This document shows, in pieces, positions 8,112 to 16,099 of a DNA stretch of 48,039 nucleotides (positions within the stretch are counted from its first letter, which is position 1; each line of letters starts with the position of its first letter). The stretch comes from Candidatus Kerfeldbacteria bacterium (GTDB lineage Bacteria; Patescibacteriota; Patescibacteriia; UBA9570; XYC2-FULL-38-9), in NCBI GenBank assembly GCA_016182555.1, contig JACPGJ010000002.1, positions 1 to 48,039 of the forward strand, given 5' to 3'. The translations under genes and the position numbers were made by a program. The notes under the pieces were generated by a model that was not told where the DNA came from, searched no databases, and saw only the letters and a list, made by a program, of their open reading frames with translations.

Positions 8112-9239
8112 ATGAATACTGTCCCACCTATGAAAATCGCTTTAGTTCATGACCACCTCGCTCAAGATGGAGGAGCGGAGATTGTTCTGCGCGCATTTGC
8201 CGAAATTTGGCCAGAAGCGCCGATTTTTGTATTAGTCCACAACCCAGAACAGGCGAATGCGTTTTTTGCGCAGCGTGATATTCGCACGTCATTTATTCAG
8301 CGAATGCCTTTGGGTTTGCGAAAATATCAATGGTTCTTTCCCTTGATGCCAGCAGCAATGGAAGATTTTGATTTATCTGGCTATGATGTGGTGCTCTCAT
8401 CGTCTTCTTCGTTTGCAAAAGGGATTGTGACACGGCCCGGGACGATGCATATTAATTATTGTCATACGCCAACGCGGTTTTTATGGAGCGACACCCATTC
8501 CTATGTTGATGAACTTGGTGTCAATCGCGTTGTGAAAAAAATTATTCCATTATTTTTGTCGCATATTCGCATGTGGGATCGTTTGGCGGCAGAACGTGCT
8601 GATGCGATGATCGCCAATTCCACAACGGTCGCAAAACGCATTGTTAAATATTATCATCGAGAAAGTACGGTGATCTACCCGCCAGTCAATACCAAAGATT
8701 TCACTGTTGCAGAACCCAGCGCCGTGAGAGAGTATTTTCTCGCGGGTGGGCGTTTAGTGCCATACAAACGGTTTGATTTGTTAGTAGAAGCCTTTAACAA
8801 ATTAAACCGTCCATTGAAAATTTTTGGCAATGGACCTGAGTGTGCAGAATTGAAACGCCAGGCGCATAGTAATATCGAGTTCGTCGGGCGTGTTTCAGAT
8901 GCGGAATTAAAAAAATTGTATGCGGAGTGTACTGCTTTTCTCAACCCACAAGAAGAAGATTTTGGAATTACGATGATTGAAGCCATGGCGGCTGGGCGAC
9001 CGGTTATTGCCTATAGCAAAGGAGGAGCAGCAGAAATTATTGAACACGGAAAAACAGGGTTGTTGATTGATTATCAAACCTGGGAAGATTTTGCTGATGC
9101 CGTCATTGGTTTTGACCATACGCAATTTGATCCGAAACACATTCGCAAACGTGCGCAGGATTTTGAACACGAAGTGTTTAAAGCACAGATCCGTACATTT
9201 GTGGAAAAAGAATGGCATACATTTCAAAAAAATTATTAA
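8112..9239 (+). CDS. GT4-family glycosyltransferase
   Basis: 375 residues. GT-B fold signs: N-terminal KIALVHDHLAQDGGAEIVL (nucleotide-fold start with a Gly-rich turn), YCHTPTRFLW, the C-domain strand AGGRLVPYKRFDLLVEAF and the EX7E donor motif EEDFGITMIEAMAAGRPV. It would add a nucleotide-activated sugar to a lipid-linked glycan on the inner membrane face. An in-frame ATG at 8130 (MKIALV) is an equally good start. It lies 11 nt after the sugar transferase and 15 nt before the Wzz-like gene, so the cluster is probably one operon. Confidence 0.88.
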   Translation: MNTVPPMKIALVHDHLAQDGGAEIVLRAFAEIWPEAPIFVLVHNPEQANAFFAQRDIRTSFIQRMPLGLRKYQWFFPLMPAAMEDFDLSGYDVVLSSSSSFAKGIVTRPGTMHINYCHTPTRFLWSDTHSYVDELGVNRVVKKIIPLFLSHIRMWDRLAAERADAMIANSTTVAKRIVKYYHRESTVIYPPVNTKDFTVAEPSAVREYFLAGGRLVPYKRFDLLVEAFNKLNRPLKIFGNGPECAELKRQAHSNIEFVGRVSDAELKKLYAECTAFLNPQEEDFGITMIEAMAAGRPVIAYSKGGAAEIIEHGKTGLLIDYQTWEDFADAVIGFDHTQFDPKHIRKRAQDFEHEVFKAQIRTFVEKEWHTFQKNY

Positions 9240-9254
9240 TCCTTCAATATATTT

Positions 9255-9860
9255 ATGGAATTACGTACGCATGCTCACATTCTGAAAAACGCTCGTTGGT
9301 TTTTGCTGATTAGCACGGTATTGGTTGGTTTGGCCGCATTTATTTTTGCGTTCTTACGCCCCATGTCCTATAAAGCCGTTGTTTCATTTGATGTGCATTT
9401 GGTGAACCGCCCGGCAACAGTCGATTACCAATATGGAACCTATTATGATTTGAAAGCTGCCGAATTGTATACGCAGCATTTAATGAGTCTCATGATTACT
9501 CCGGCAATCGTTGAAGAGGTGTATCGCACGGCTGGAGTTGGATATACCATTGATTCCATTGAACGGTTTACCCATCGTTTTCAAACAAAACAATATTCGG
9601 CTCAAAATTTTGTGGTTATTTTTCATGATATCAATCGTGAGAATGCAGAAAAGTTATCGAAGGGGATTAGTGCGGTGGTGGAAAAGCGTGCCGTGGAAGG
9701 TGTGAATATCAATGACCAAGCCGCATTTTCTGTGAATGCCGAACCGGCGGTGATTGCGGAAGCGAATGATAATGTTTGGATAGTGACCCTCGTCGGTGTC
9801 ATTGCTGGCTTTCTTCTCGGCGTGATATTGGTCTATTTACGAGAATATTTCCGAAATTAA
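9255..9860 (+). CDS. Wzz/YveK-like polysaccharide chain-length or co-polymerase protein
   Basis: 201 residues with a TM near the N-terminus (about 15-36, FLLISTVLVGLAAFIFAFL), an extracytoplasmic region of about 130 residues, and a second TM near the C-terminus (about 174-195). This two-TM topology around an outer domain is that of Wzz/chain-length-determinant proteins, and it sits between glycosyltransferase genes. It lacks the Pro-rich TM2 motif I could check reliably and has no kinase domain. A second protein of the same topology is at 41543. Role inferred from topology and context. Confidence 0.6.
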   Translation: MELRTHAHILKNARWFLLISTVLVGLAAFIFAFLRPMSYKAVVSFDVHLVNRPATVDYQYGTYYDLKAAELYTQHLMSLMITPAIVEEVYRTAGVGYTIDSIERFTHRFQTKQYSAQNFVVIFHDINRENAEKLSKGISAVVEKRAVEGVNINDQAAFSVNAEPAVIAEANDNVWIVTLVGVIAGFLLGVILVYLREYFRN

Positions 9861-9863
9861 TCC

Positions 9864-10991
9864 ATGCGCATCGGCATTGATTGTCGCAGTTTGCAGGAGC
9901 CACAACCAAGTGGTGTGTCGGTTTATACGCGGGAGCTGTTACATGCACTGGTACAGTTACCGGAAGCGGCGCAGCATGAGTTTGTCTTTTTTTTGAATGC
10001 CTATTCTTTACGCGGAGGTTCACCTCTACTGGCTTCGCTTCAAGCGGAGTTTCCACAATCGAATATTCACTGGTCGGTGCGAAATGTGCCGAGTAAATGT
10101 TTCACCCTTGCGCAAAGTTTTTTTTCGCGGCCATCCATTGCCTGGATGTTTGGAAATGTCGATGTGGTGTTTCTTTCAAATATCGATTTTTTTCCGGTGC
10201 GTGATACACGTGTACCTGTAGTACTCACCGTTCATGATTTATCATTTGAGAAATATCGCGAATGTTTTTCACTGAAAAGTCGATTGCGTTATCGGTATTT
10301 TTTGCACCCACGTCAATTCGTGAAACGTGCGGCGGCCATTATTGCTGTTTCGCAACATACAAAATCAGATTTGGTTTCTCTTTATAAAACACCAGAAGAA
10401 AAAATTTCCGTTATCTATCCTGGTTTACGCGAAGCCATGGTTCGACCATACAAAAATGAACAGAGGCAAAAATACATTCTCTCCATTGCCACCATTGAAC
10501 CACGAAAAAATTTTGACACGTTACTTGAAGCGTTTGCGCTATTACGTCAGAAACACCCAGTGATGCGATTAGTCATTGCCGGTGGGTTTGGCTGGAAATC
10601 CGCCCATACGTTGCGTCGCATGAAAGAAATTCCTGGTGTGGAATATTTAGGCTATGTAGATGATGCCAAAAAAGAGCAGTTATACGCTGGAGCATCGGTG
10701 TTTGTGTACCCCTCTTTTTATGAAGGCTTTGGATTTCCGCCGCTTGAAGCACAAGGTCGCGGTGTGCCGGTGATTGCTGGTTTGCATTCGTCATTACCAG
10801 AAGTTTTGGGTGAAAGCGCGTTGTATGCTGATGTTTTCGATGTTCATTCTTTGACCCGCGCCATGGATCATCTTATGACCGATCATAGCTTACGCACGAA
10901 CTATATCACAAAAGGTAAGGAAAACAGTAAACGGTTTTCCTGGCAGCAGAGTGCGCAGCAGACACTAGAATTATTAACTTCATATATATGA
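9864..10991 (+). CDS. GT4-family glycosyltransferase (mannosyltransferase-like)
   Basis: 375 residues. N-terminal MRIGIDCRSLQEPQPSGVSVY with a Gly-containing acceptor-domain turn, VLTVHDLSF, IIAVSQHTKSDL, then the donor domain ILSIATIEPRKNFDTLLEAF and the EX7E motif EGFGFPPLEAQGRGVPVI. These are typical GT4 features. The AxHDLSF/EPRKN pattern resembles WbaZ/mannosyltransferase-like members, fitting a GDP-mannose supply from manC at 23628, but donor specificity is inference. It starts 3 nt after the Wzz-like gene and overlaps the Nudix gene by 4 nt (ATGA), so translation is coupled. Confidence 0.88.
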   Translation: MRIGIDCRSLQEPQPSGVSVYTRELLHALVQLPEAAQHEFVFFLNAYSLRGGSPLLASLQAEFPQSNIHWSVRNVPSKCFTLAQSFFSRPSIAWMFGNVDVVFLSNIDFFPVRDTRVPVVLTVHDLSFEKYRECFSLKSRLRYRYFLHPRQFVKRAAAIIAVSQHTKSDLVSLYKTPEEKISVIYPGLREAMVRPYKNEQRQKYILSIATIEPRKNFDTLLEAFALLRQKHPVMRLVIAGGFGWKSAHTLRRMKEIPGVEYLGYVDDAKKEQLYAGASVFVYPSFYEGFGFPPLEAQGRGVPVIAGLHSSLPEVLGESALYADVFDVHSLTRAMDHLMTDHSLRTNYITKGKENSKRFSWQQSAQQTLELLTSYI

Positions 10992-11383
10992 TTCACAAAG
11001 CCGGTGGCATTATTGTGCGTACGAATCCCGCGGGTGAACGGGAAATTTATCTTATTCACCGTCCTCGCTATAATGATTGGTCTCTGCCCAAGGGCCACAT
11101 TGAAGCAGGGGAGACAAACGAAACGGCAGCGCTGCGAGAAATTGAAGAAGAAACAGGGTTCCGTTGCCACATGTTGCGCATGTTGCCACCGTATACCTAT
11201 GTCCTTCCATCTGGTGAAGGCGCTGAAGTTGCGATGATTGAAGTAGAAGTGGTCGCAGCAGATGCAACAAAAGATGACGAATCTGATGAAGGCGTTTGGA
11301 AAACTATTCCGCAAGCGATTGAACTCATTTCTTATCCATCATTGGCTGATTACATTCAACACGTCTATAGTATCATTTCTTGA
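10988..11383 (+). CDS. Nudix hydrolase
   Basis: 131 residues with a complete Nudix box, Gx5Ex7REUxEExGU, at residues 36-58 (GHIEAGETNETAALREIEEE then TGF). The RPRYNDWSLPKGHIE context is typical of (di)adenosine-polyphosphate or NDP-X hydrolases of the MutT/Ap4A type. Family members cleave nucleoside diphosphates linked to another moiety; the substrate is unknown here. It starts inside the stop of the upstream glycosyltransferase gene (ATGA), so it belongs to that operon. Confidence 0.88.
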   Translation: MIHKAGGIIVRTNPAGEREIYLIHRPRYNDWSLPKGHIEAGETNETAALREIEEETGFRCHMLRMLPPYTYVLPSGEGAEVAMIEVEVVAADATKDDESDEGVWKTIPQAIELISYPSLADYIQHVYSIIS

Positions 11384-11391
11384 AAGGCGTT

Positions 11392-11420
11392 TTGTGCAGA
11401 AGAAGCGTAGATGATATAAT
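11392..11420 (+). promoter_or_regulatory. Promoter for the 11425 membrane protein / Clp operon
   Basis: TTGTGC at 11392-11397, a 17-nt spacer and a perfect TATAAT at 11415-11420. Predicted transcription start is near 11427, which would favour the ATG at 11440 over the one at 11425. Confidence 0.55.
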
Positions 11421-11424
11421 CCCT

Positions 11425-11820
11425 ATGGAAATTATCCCTATGCTTTTTTTGAATACCATTCGCTTTATATTTACGGATCTTTTGTTGAGTGTTTTGTATT
11501 TTCCGATATGGTGGTATACCACGGGTGTGAAAAAAGTGGTGGAACTCATTGTTCATCATTCACGTGCACTGGCACACTCGCTCCGCATTGGTGTGTTGCT
11601 CCGTTTTCTCTTTCAACCCATGTTCGGCATGACGGATATATGGAGCCGTATGATTAGTTTTGGTGTCCGTGTTATCCATTTTCTCATACTTTCACTTGCA
11701 ACATTTCTGTATACATTGTTGCTGTTCGTTGGCCTCATTGTTTGGTTGTTGTTGCCGCCGTTTATTCTTTACAGTATTTCTTTTCATTTATCATTGGTGA
11801 ATATTGCAGATTATGTCTAA
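11425..11820 (+). CDS. Small integral membrane protein of unknown function
   Basis: 131 residues from ATG 11425 (126 from ATG 11440, which fits the promoter better). Three hydrophobic stretches at about 10-27, 50-65 and 85-120. The last is long and Leu/Phe-rich and may span twice. No recognised motif. Its stop overlaps the ATG of the Clp-type ATPase at 11813, so the two are translationally coupled and may work together at the membrane. Confidence 0.65.
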   Translation: MEIIPMLFLNTIRFIFTDLLLSVLYFPIWWYTTGVKKVVELIVHHSRALAHSLRIGVLLRFLFQPMFGMTDIWSRMISFGVRVIHFLILSLATFLYTLLLFVGLIVWLLLPPFILYSISFHLSLVNIADYV

Positions 11821-14590
11821 ACCGGTCAAAACAGAGTTAGAATTTTTTGACTGCCAGCAATGCAAAGGGTTTGGGTATGTGATGAATCCGGCGAAAGAAC
11901 ACGTGCCTTGTACGGTGTGCCACAACCACCCCAGCATGTATGCCATGCTTGATCAGCAGGTGTTATATTGGGGCACACAGATATCCGAAGCAGCAGTACG
12001 TCAGAGAAAAATTCAGCAGATCGTTCGTCATGTATTTCGCGGAGTGTTATTGTTGTGTGGTATTGGTGGTATGGTTACGCTTGTTTTTGCGGCGTATCAA
12101 TTTTACAACAGCAATGGTACGCTTTTGAATTTTTTTACCACACCGAATCGTTTGCTGGCCTTGTTTTGGTGTTCAATATGGACTGACCTCATTCTCTATT
12201 ATCATTTTGAACGAGAGGGTATTATTCGTCATCAGTTACGCTACACGGCAGAGGGTGCTGCGCATCAGCGCATAGCAAAACGTCCAGCAAACCCCACGTA
12301 TCCCAAATTTCATCAACTGCCGCGTCATGTGCGTATTGATATTGCACCATTTTTTACCCCAGATGCGTTGAGTGCCATTGAGTGGTCTGCAGCCATTGCG
12401 CGTAAACTTGGTCACCATCAAATAACGCCGTTGCATTTGTTTAGTGCGCTGTTGCGCACAAATGCGATAGCAACGATTATGACGCGACTTGGCATGAACG
12501 CGCAGGAATTATACGCCAAAATTGGGAGCGCCATGTCACGTGAAGGAATGGATAGTGGGCGCAGTTTGGATATGAGTGTTGAGTCGTACCGCGCATTGTT
12601 CTATGCATACGAAGAGGCGGTGCATGCTCGCCGTCGCCGTGTAGACACGATGGAGATATTAATTGCCCTCGTTCATGCTGATCCGTGGATTGCGCAAATT
12701 TTTGATGAGCTGAATATTACGGACCGCGTGTTGCACAATGTGATTGAATGGATTCATATTCAACGACGTTTAAAAGAACAGTACATGCGTTGGAAAGCAC
12801 AATCTGCTTCGAAGCCAAAAGGGGTCATGGATCGTGCGCTGACTGCACGCCCTTCGCCATTACTGCAATCCATTTCACAAGATTATACCGCGCTTGCTCG
12901 CCAAGGTGGTTTTTTCCCGCCAGTTGGCCGCGCTGCCGAAATGGAACAGTTGTTGCGTATCATTCAAGAACCCACTGGTAATGTCTTGCTTGTTGGCGCG
13001 CCTGGGGTAGGGAAATCCACCTTGCTGGAAGGATTGGCGCAGCGCATGACGGCAGAAGAGGTTCCGTCAGCGTTGCAAGATAAACGGTTAGTCGTGTTGG
13101 ACCCGGGTGCCTTAATTGCCGATGCCCGCGGCACGGGTGTATTGGAAGGTCGTATGCAGCGGATTATTCTTGAAATTGCGCAGGCAAAAAATATTGTCCT
13201 TGGCGTAGAAGATATTCATCACCTGTTGAATATGCGCTCTGGTAGCGGTTCAGAAGATGCAGGCAGTATGTTGATGAATGCGCTCTCGCGTGGGTTTGTG
13301 AAAGTAGTGGCCACGACCACAACACAAGAATATGAGCAGTTTATTCAAAATCACGGAGCATTTGTTCGCCGGTTTCAAGTGGTGAATGTTGCTGAGTTAA
13401 CCCGCGATGATGCTATTCTGGTTTTGGAAGCTCGGGCGGGTTCCATTGAATACAAGCATCGAGTATTTTTTTCGTATAGTGCATTGGAGTCCGCGGTGGA
13501 TTTGTCTTCACAATTTATTCAAGATCGGTTTTTGCCAGCCAAAGCGTTAGATGTGCTGACAGAAGCGGCGGCGTATGCGCACTCTGCGCGTGGCGATGAT
13601 GCGATTGTTGTTAAAGAAGATGTGGCGGAAGTTATTGCCGAAAAAACAAATGTGCAAGTGACTGCCATTAACGATGACGAACGGCAAAAGTTATTGAACT
13701 TGGAATCGATTATGCATGAACGCATTGTTGGGCAAGATGAAGCCGTGAATGCGGTGGCTGGGGCGTTGCGTCGCGCTCGAGAAGGTTTACGGCAAAGCGG
13801 CCGGCCGATAGCAAATTTTCTTTTCTTAGGTCCTACGGGGGTTGGAAAAACTGAAATGGCCAAAACCATTGCGGAGGTGTATTTTGGGAATGAAGAGAAT
13901 ATGATTCGGTTGGATATGTCAGAGTATCAGGAAGCGGCTGCGGTGCAGAAACTTATTGGCGGTTCCGGAGAACAAGGTCTGTTGACGCAAGCGGTGCGCC
14001 GAAAACCATTTGCATTGGTGTTATTAGATGAATTTGAAAAAGCGCATCCGCAAGTGTTGAATATTTTTTTGCAAGCGATGGATGATGGGCGTTTGACGGA
14101 TGGCACGGGCTATACCGTGGATTTGAGTAATGCCATGATTATTGCCACATCGAATGCAGCCACGCAGCAGATTCAGAATAGTATTGCGGCTGGTGTTTCA
14201 CAGGAACAAATTCGTACGCGCTTGTTGGAAGAATTTTTGCCTCATATATTCTCACCAGAATTGGTGAATAGGTTTGATTCGGTGGTGGTGTTTACGCCAT
14301 TGGGGCTGCCAGAAGTGGAATTGATTTCGCAGCGCTTGATTGCGGCTTTGGTAGCGCGGTTGGAAGCGGAGCGGGGGATTGTGTTGAATGTGTTGCCAGC
14401 GGCAGTGGCGGAATTGGCACGTGCTGGATATGACCCACTCTATGGTGCGCGCCCATTAAAGCGCGTGATTACTGAACGCGTGGAAGATGCAGTAGCGAAG
14501 TTATTACTCTCGCAGCAGGTGAACCGGCGTGATACGATCATCCTTGGCCCTGGTGGGCAGGTGACTATTGAGCACGCGGATCGGTTGTAA
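11813..14590 (+). CDS. Membrane-anchored Clp/Hsp100-type AAA+ ATPase with N-terminal zinc finger
   Basis: 925 residues. Order of parts: a four-Cys zinc-binding motif (C14, C17, C33, C36); two TM segments at about 72-97 and 105-130; a Clp N-like helical domain at about 180-320; AAA+ D1 with Walker A GAPGVGKST (395-403) and an RRF arginine-finger region; AAA+ D2 with Walker A GPTGVGKT (673-680) and Walker B LLDEFEKAH (737-745); and a C-terminal YDPLYGARPLKRVI block. Clp/Hsp100 proteins unfold substrates by threading. Here the D1 Walker B reads GVEDIH instead of the usual DE order, and the stretch after the D2 sensor (ATSNAATQQIQNSIAAGV) shows no (I/L/V)GF tripeptide for ClpP docking. I therefore infer a membrane-bound unfoldase or disaggregase rather than a ClpP partner. 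Confidence 0.85.
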   Translation: MSKPVKTELEFFDCQQCKGFGYVMNPAKEHVPCTVCHNHPSMYAMLDQQVLYWGTQISEAAVRQRKIQQIVRHVFRGVLLLCGIGGMVTLVFAAYQFYNSNGTLLNFFTTPNRLLALFWCSIWTDLILYYHFEREGIIRHQLRYTAEGAAHQRIAKRPANPTYPKFHQLPRHVRIDIAPFFTPDALSAIEWSAAIARKLGHHQITPLHLFSALLRTNAIATIMTRLGMNAQELYAKIGSAMSREGMDSGRSLDMSVESYRALFYAYEEAVHARRRRVDTMEILIALVHADPWIAQIFDELNITDRVLHNVIEWIHIQRRLKEQYMRWKAQSASKPKGVMDRALTARPSPLLQSISQDYTALARQGGFFPPVGRAAEMEQLLRIIQEPTGNVLLVGAPGVGKSTLLEGLAQRMTAEEVPSALQDKRLVVLDPGALIADARGTGVLEGRMQRIILEIAQAKNIVLGVEDIHHLLNMRSGSGSEDAGSMLMNALSRGFVKVVATTTTQEYEQFIQNHGAFVRRFQVVNVAELTRDDAILVLEARAGSIEYKHRVFFSYSALESAVDLSSQFIQDRFLPAKALDVLTEAAAYAHSARGDDAIVVKEDVAEVIAEKTNVQVTAINDDERQKLLNLESIMHERIVGQDEAVNAVAGALRRAREGLRQSGRPIANFLFLGPTGVGKTEMAKTIAEVYFGNEENMIRLDMSEYQEAAAVQKLIGGSGEQGLLTQAVRRKPFALVLLDEFEKAHPQVLNIFLQAMDDGRLTDGTGYTVDLSNAMIIATSNAATQQIQNSIAAGVSQEQIRTRLLEEFLPHIFSPELVNRFDSVVVFTPLGLPEVELISQRLIAALVARLEAERGIVLNVLPAAVAELARAGYDPLYGARPLKRVITERVEDAVAKLLLSQQVNRRDTIILGPGGQVTIEHADRL

Positions 14591-14604
14591 ATAGGTGGTG
14601 AGAG

Positions 14605-14634
14605 TTGACGGGGACATGAAGTTGGAGATATACT
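14605..14634 (+). promoter_or_regulatory. Promoter for the 14675 coiled-coil gene
   Basis: TTGACG at 14605-14610, an 18-nt spacer and TATACT at 14629-14634. Predicted start is near 14641, giving a leader of about 34 nt. Confidence 0.6.
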
Positions 14635-14674
14635 GGAATTCACCCAAATTAATCATTAAGTACCCATAGGGCGT

Positions 14675-15139
14675 ATGGATACTCAAACAACTGTGCAACA
14701 ACCAGATATGACCGTTGCGGAACTCGCTGGTCATATGAACGATTATGCCACTCATATTGAGGGCGAAATTGGTGTATTAAAAAGTGACGTGAGCGTGCTG
14801 AAAGGAGATGTCTCTTCATTAAAAAAAGACGTCTCTTCACTAAAAAAAGATGTTTCTTCATTGAAAAAAGACGTATCTTCACTGAAAGAAACGGTTTCTA
14901 CAATGGATGCTCGACTCATTAATGTTGAGCAAACCATGCTAACAAAGGATGAATTTCATCAAACGATAAAAAATATCTCTGATGATCTCTATACGATGTT
15001 AGATCGCATTTTAGTGAGTACGGAGACTCAACGCACCGAACAAGCTGCCGAGCAAGCAAAATATGGACGATATGATGAGCAATTAGAAAACCATCAAGGC
15101 CGCTTAGTGACTATCGAGCAGCATTTGCGAATTACATAA
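14675..15139 (+). CDS. Heptad-repeat coiled-coil protein, paralog of the 42602-43123 gene
   Basis: 154 residues, soluble. Residues about 25-80 are almost perfect heptads (VSSLKKD repeated four times after two degenerate copies), predicting a parallel coiled coil. A helical C-terminal region follows (TMLTKDEFHQTIKNI, then QLENHQGRLVTIEQHLR). No signal peptide or TM. The product at 42602-43123 has the same plan and a similar post-repeat segment (V.NVE.T, then a TK-D-- helix). Such proteins are usually oligomeric scaffolds. Function unknown. Confidence 0.75.
   Translation: MDTQTTVQQPDMTVAELAGHMNDYATHIEGEIGVLKSDVSVLKGDVSSLKKDVSSLKKDVSSLKKDVSSLKETVSTMDARLINVEQTMLTKDEFHQTIKNISDDLYTMLDRILVSTETQRTEQAAEQAKYGRYDEQLENHQGRLVTIEQHLRIT
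14789..14893 (+). repeat. Five tandem 21-nt repeats encoding coiled-coil heptads
   Basis: Units begin at 14789, 14810, 14831, 14852 and 14873; the last four differ at only a few positions. Each encodes one heptad (VSSLKKD or variant). Perfect in-frame 21-nt units allow slippage to lengthen or shorten the coiled coil without loss of frame. Confidence 0.85.
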
Positions 15140-15146
15140 ACAAAAA

Positions 15147-15163
15147 AAGCTGTGGTGCAGCTT
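15147..15163 (-). terminator. Intrinsic terminator for rdgB
   Basis: Read on the minus strand: AAGCTG, loop CACCA, CAGCTT, then a run of T (15142-15148). Located about 70 nt past the rdgB stop. Confidence 0.65.
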
Positions 15164-15181
15164 GTATAAAAGAATCAGATT

Positions 15182-15225
15182 GCGGCGCCGAGCAGGGGTT
15201 TCCTACTCGACGCCGCTTTCGTTTC
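15182..15225 (+). terminator. GC-rich terminator hairpin between convergent genes
   Basis: A 15-bp stem with few mismatches: GCGGCGCCGAGCAGG pairs with CCTACTCGACGCCGC, followed on the plus strand by TTTCGTTTC. It can end transcription of the 14675 gene and may also act on rdgB transcripts. Confidence 0.6.
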
Positions 15226-15233
15226 GCCCACCA

Positions 15234-15914
15234 TCACGCTACCTGGGTTTGAAGCCAGGCAACGAGCTGGTCGAGCGCGCGGGTTCGGTGAGTGCCGAGG
15301 GAGTTTTTTTCCTCCGTCGTCATCTCACCGAATGTCTTGGCCTGTCCGTTGGGTACAGTCAACGGGTCGTACCCAAATCCAAGTGACCCGCGAGCCTCAG
15401 TCACGATTGTGACTTTCAACTCGCCAGTCGTCTCGAATAGGATTTCCCCGCTGATGTCCACTAGGCACAACGCGGCTGCGTAGTGCCCAGTGCGTCGTGC
15501 CGTCGGAACGGCCGTGAGGAGCTGCAAAAGCTGGGTGTTGTTTGCCTGGGCAACGCCCATCGTCTCCTGCATCTCCTTCGGAGCGAACCGCTTCGAAAAA
15601 ACGCCAAGCTTGCCAGGCAGAGCGTAGACGAACAGCCCAGAATCTTCGGCAAGAAATGCGATTTCCCCGCCAAAGACTTGTCCGAGAACCGGACCGAGCT
15701 GTTTGTACCACCCCTCTGTCTTCAGCCAGGCGTTTTCCTCAAGGGTGTGGCCGTCTTCAACCACATTTGGAGCCGTGAGGCTCAGCCCGAAGGCCGAGTT
15801 AATCTCCTCAATGCTCCAGATTTTTGTACCTGCTACATTCCACCTAGCACGAATCTCGGCGATTTTACCCTCGTTATCCGTGCACAACAGAATGTTTACT
15901 GGCCTTTTTTCCAT
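15234..15914 (-). CDS. rdgB: XTP/dITP diphosphatase (RdgB/HAM1 family)
   Basis: 226 residues. Family motifs: LLCTDNEGKIAEIR near the N-terminus (the T/S-x-N-x-x-K substrate loop), AEDSGL (catalytic Asp), GFGYDPLT, and the C-terminal MTTEEKNSLGTHRTRALDQL. These enzymes hydrolyse ITP, dITP and XTP to monophosphates, keeping deaminated purines out of nucleic acids. It is longer than usual (about 195-200 aa) by insertions in the first half. A strong Shine-Dalgarno site (GGAGGTG) precedes the start, unlike most genes in the window. It is divergent from the IMPDH/GMPR-like gene at 16100, which acts on the same purine nucleotides. GC content is clearly higher than in flanking genes, suggesting transfer. 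Confidence 0.9.
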   Translation of the reverse strand: MEKRPVNILLCTDNEGKIAEIRARWNVAGTKIWSIEEINSAFGLSLTAPNVVEDGHTLEENAWLKTEGWYKQLGPVLGQVFGGEIAFLAEDSGLFVYALPGKLGVFSKRFAPKEMQETMGVAQANNTQLLQLLTAVPTARRTGHYAAALCLVDISGEILFETTGELKVTIVTEARGSLGFGYDPLTVPNGQAKTFGEMTTEEKNSLGTHRTRALDQLVAWLQTQVA

Positions 15915-16099
15915 AATCTACACCTCCCAAATAATGGTGTTGTTGACCTTATCCAATAAATTATGCAGTTGTCAACAATCTCGACGTTGCATGAAATAAC
16001 ACATGTGCTAAGTTGGTTTTGTTTTACGGTCTCTTTGAAATTTTCTTTTTTTTTCGAATCAACATCGCTGCGTTTCAGCAGCACAACCATGAGGTGCTC

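Noticed and set aside
14789-14893. Regular short repeats that could suggest a CRISPR array
   Set aside because: Units are contiguous 21-mers without spacers and encode in-frame heptads.
16013-16099. A longer N-terminus for the IMPDH-like protein
   Set aside because: The extra residues are Phe-rich without homology, and a good Shine-Dalgarno site supports the start at 16100.
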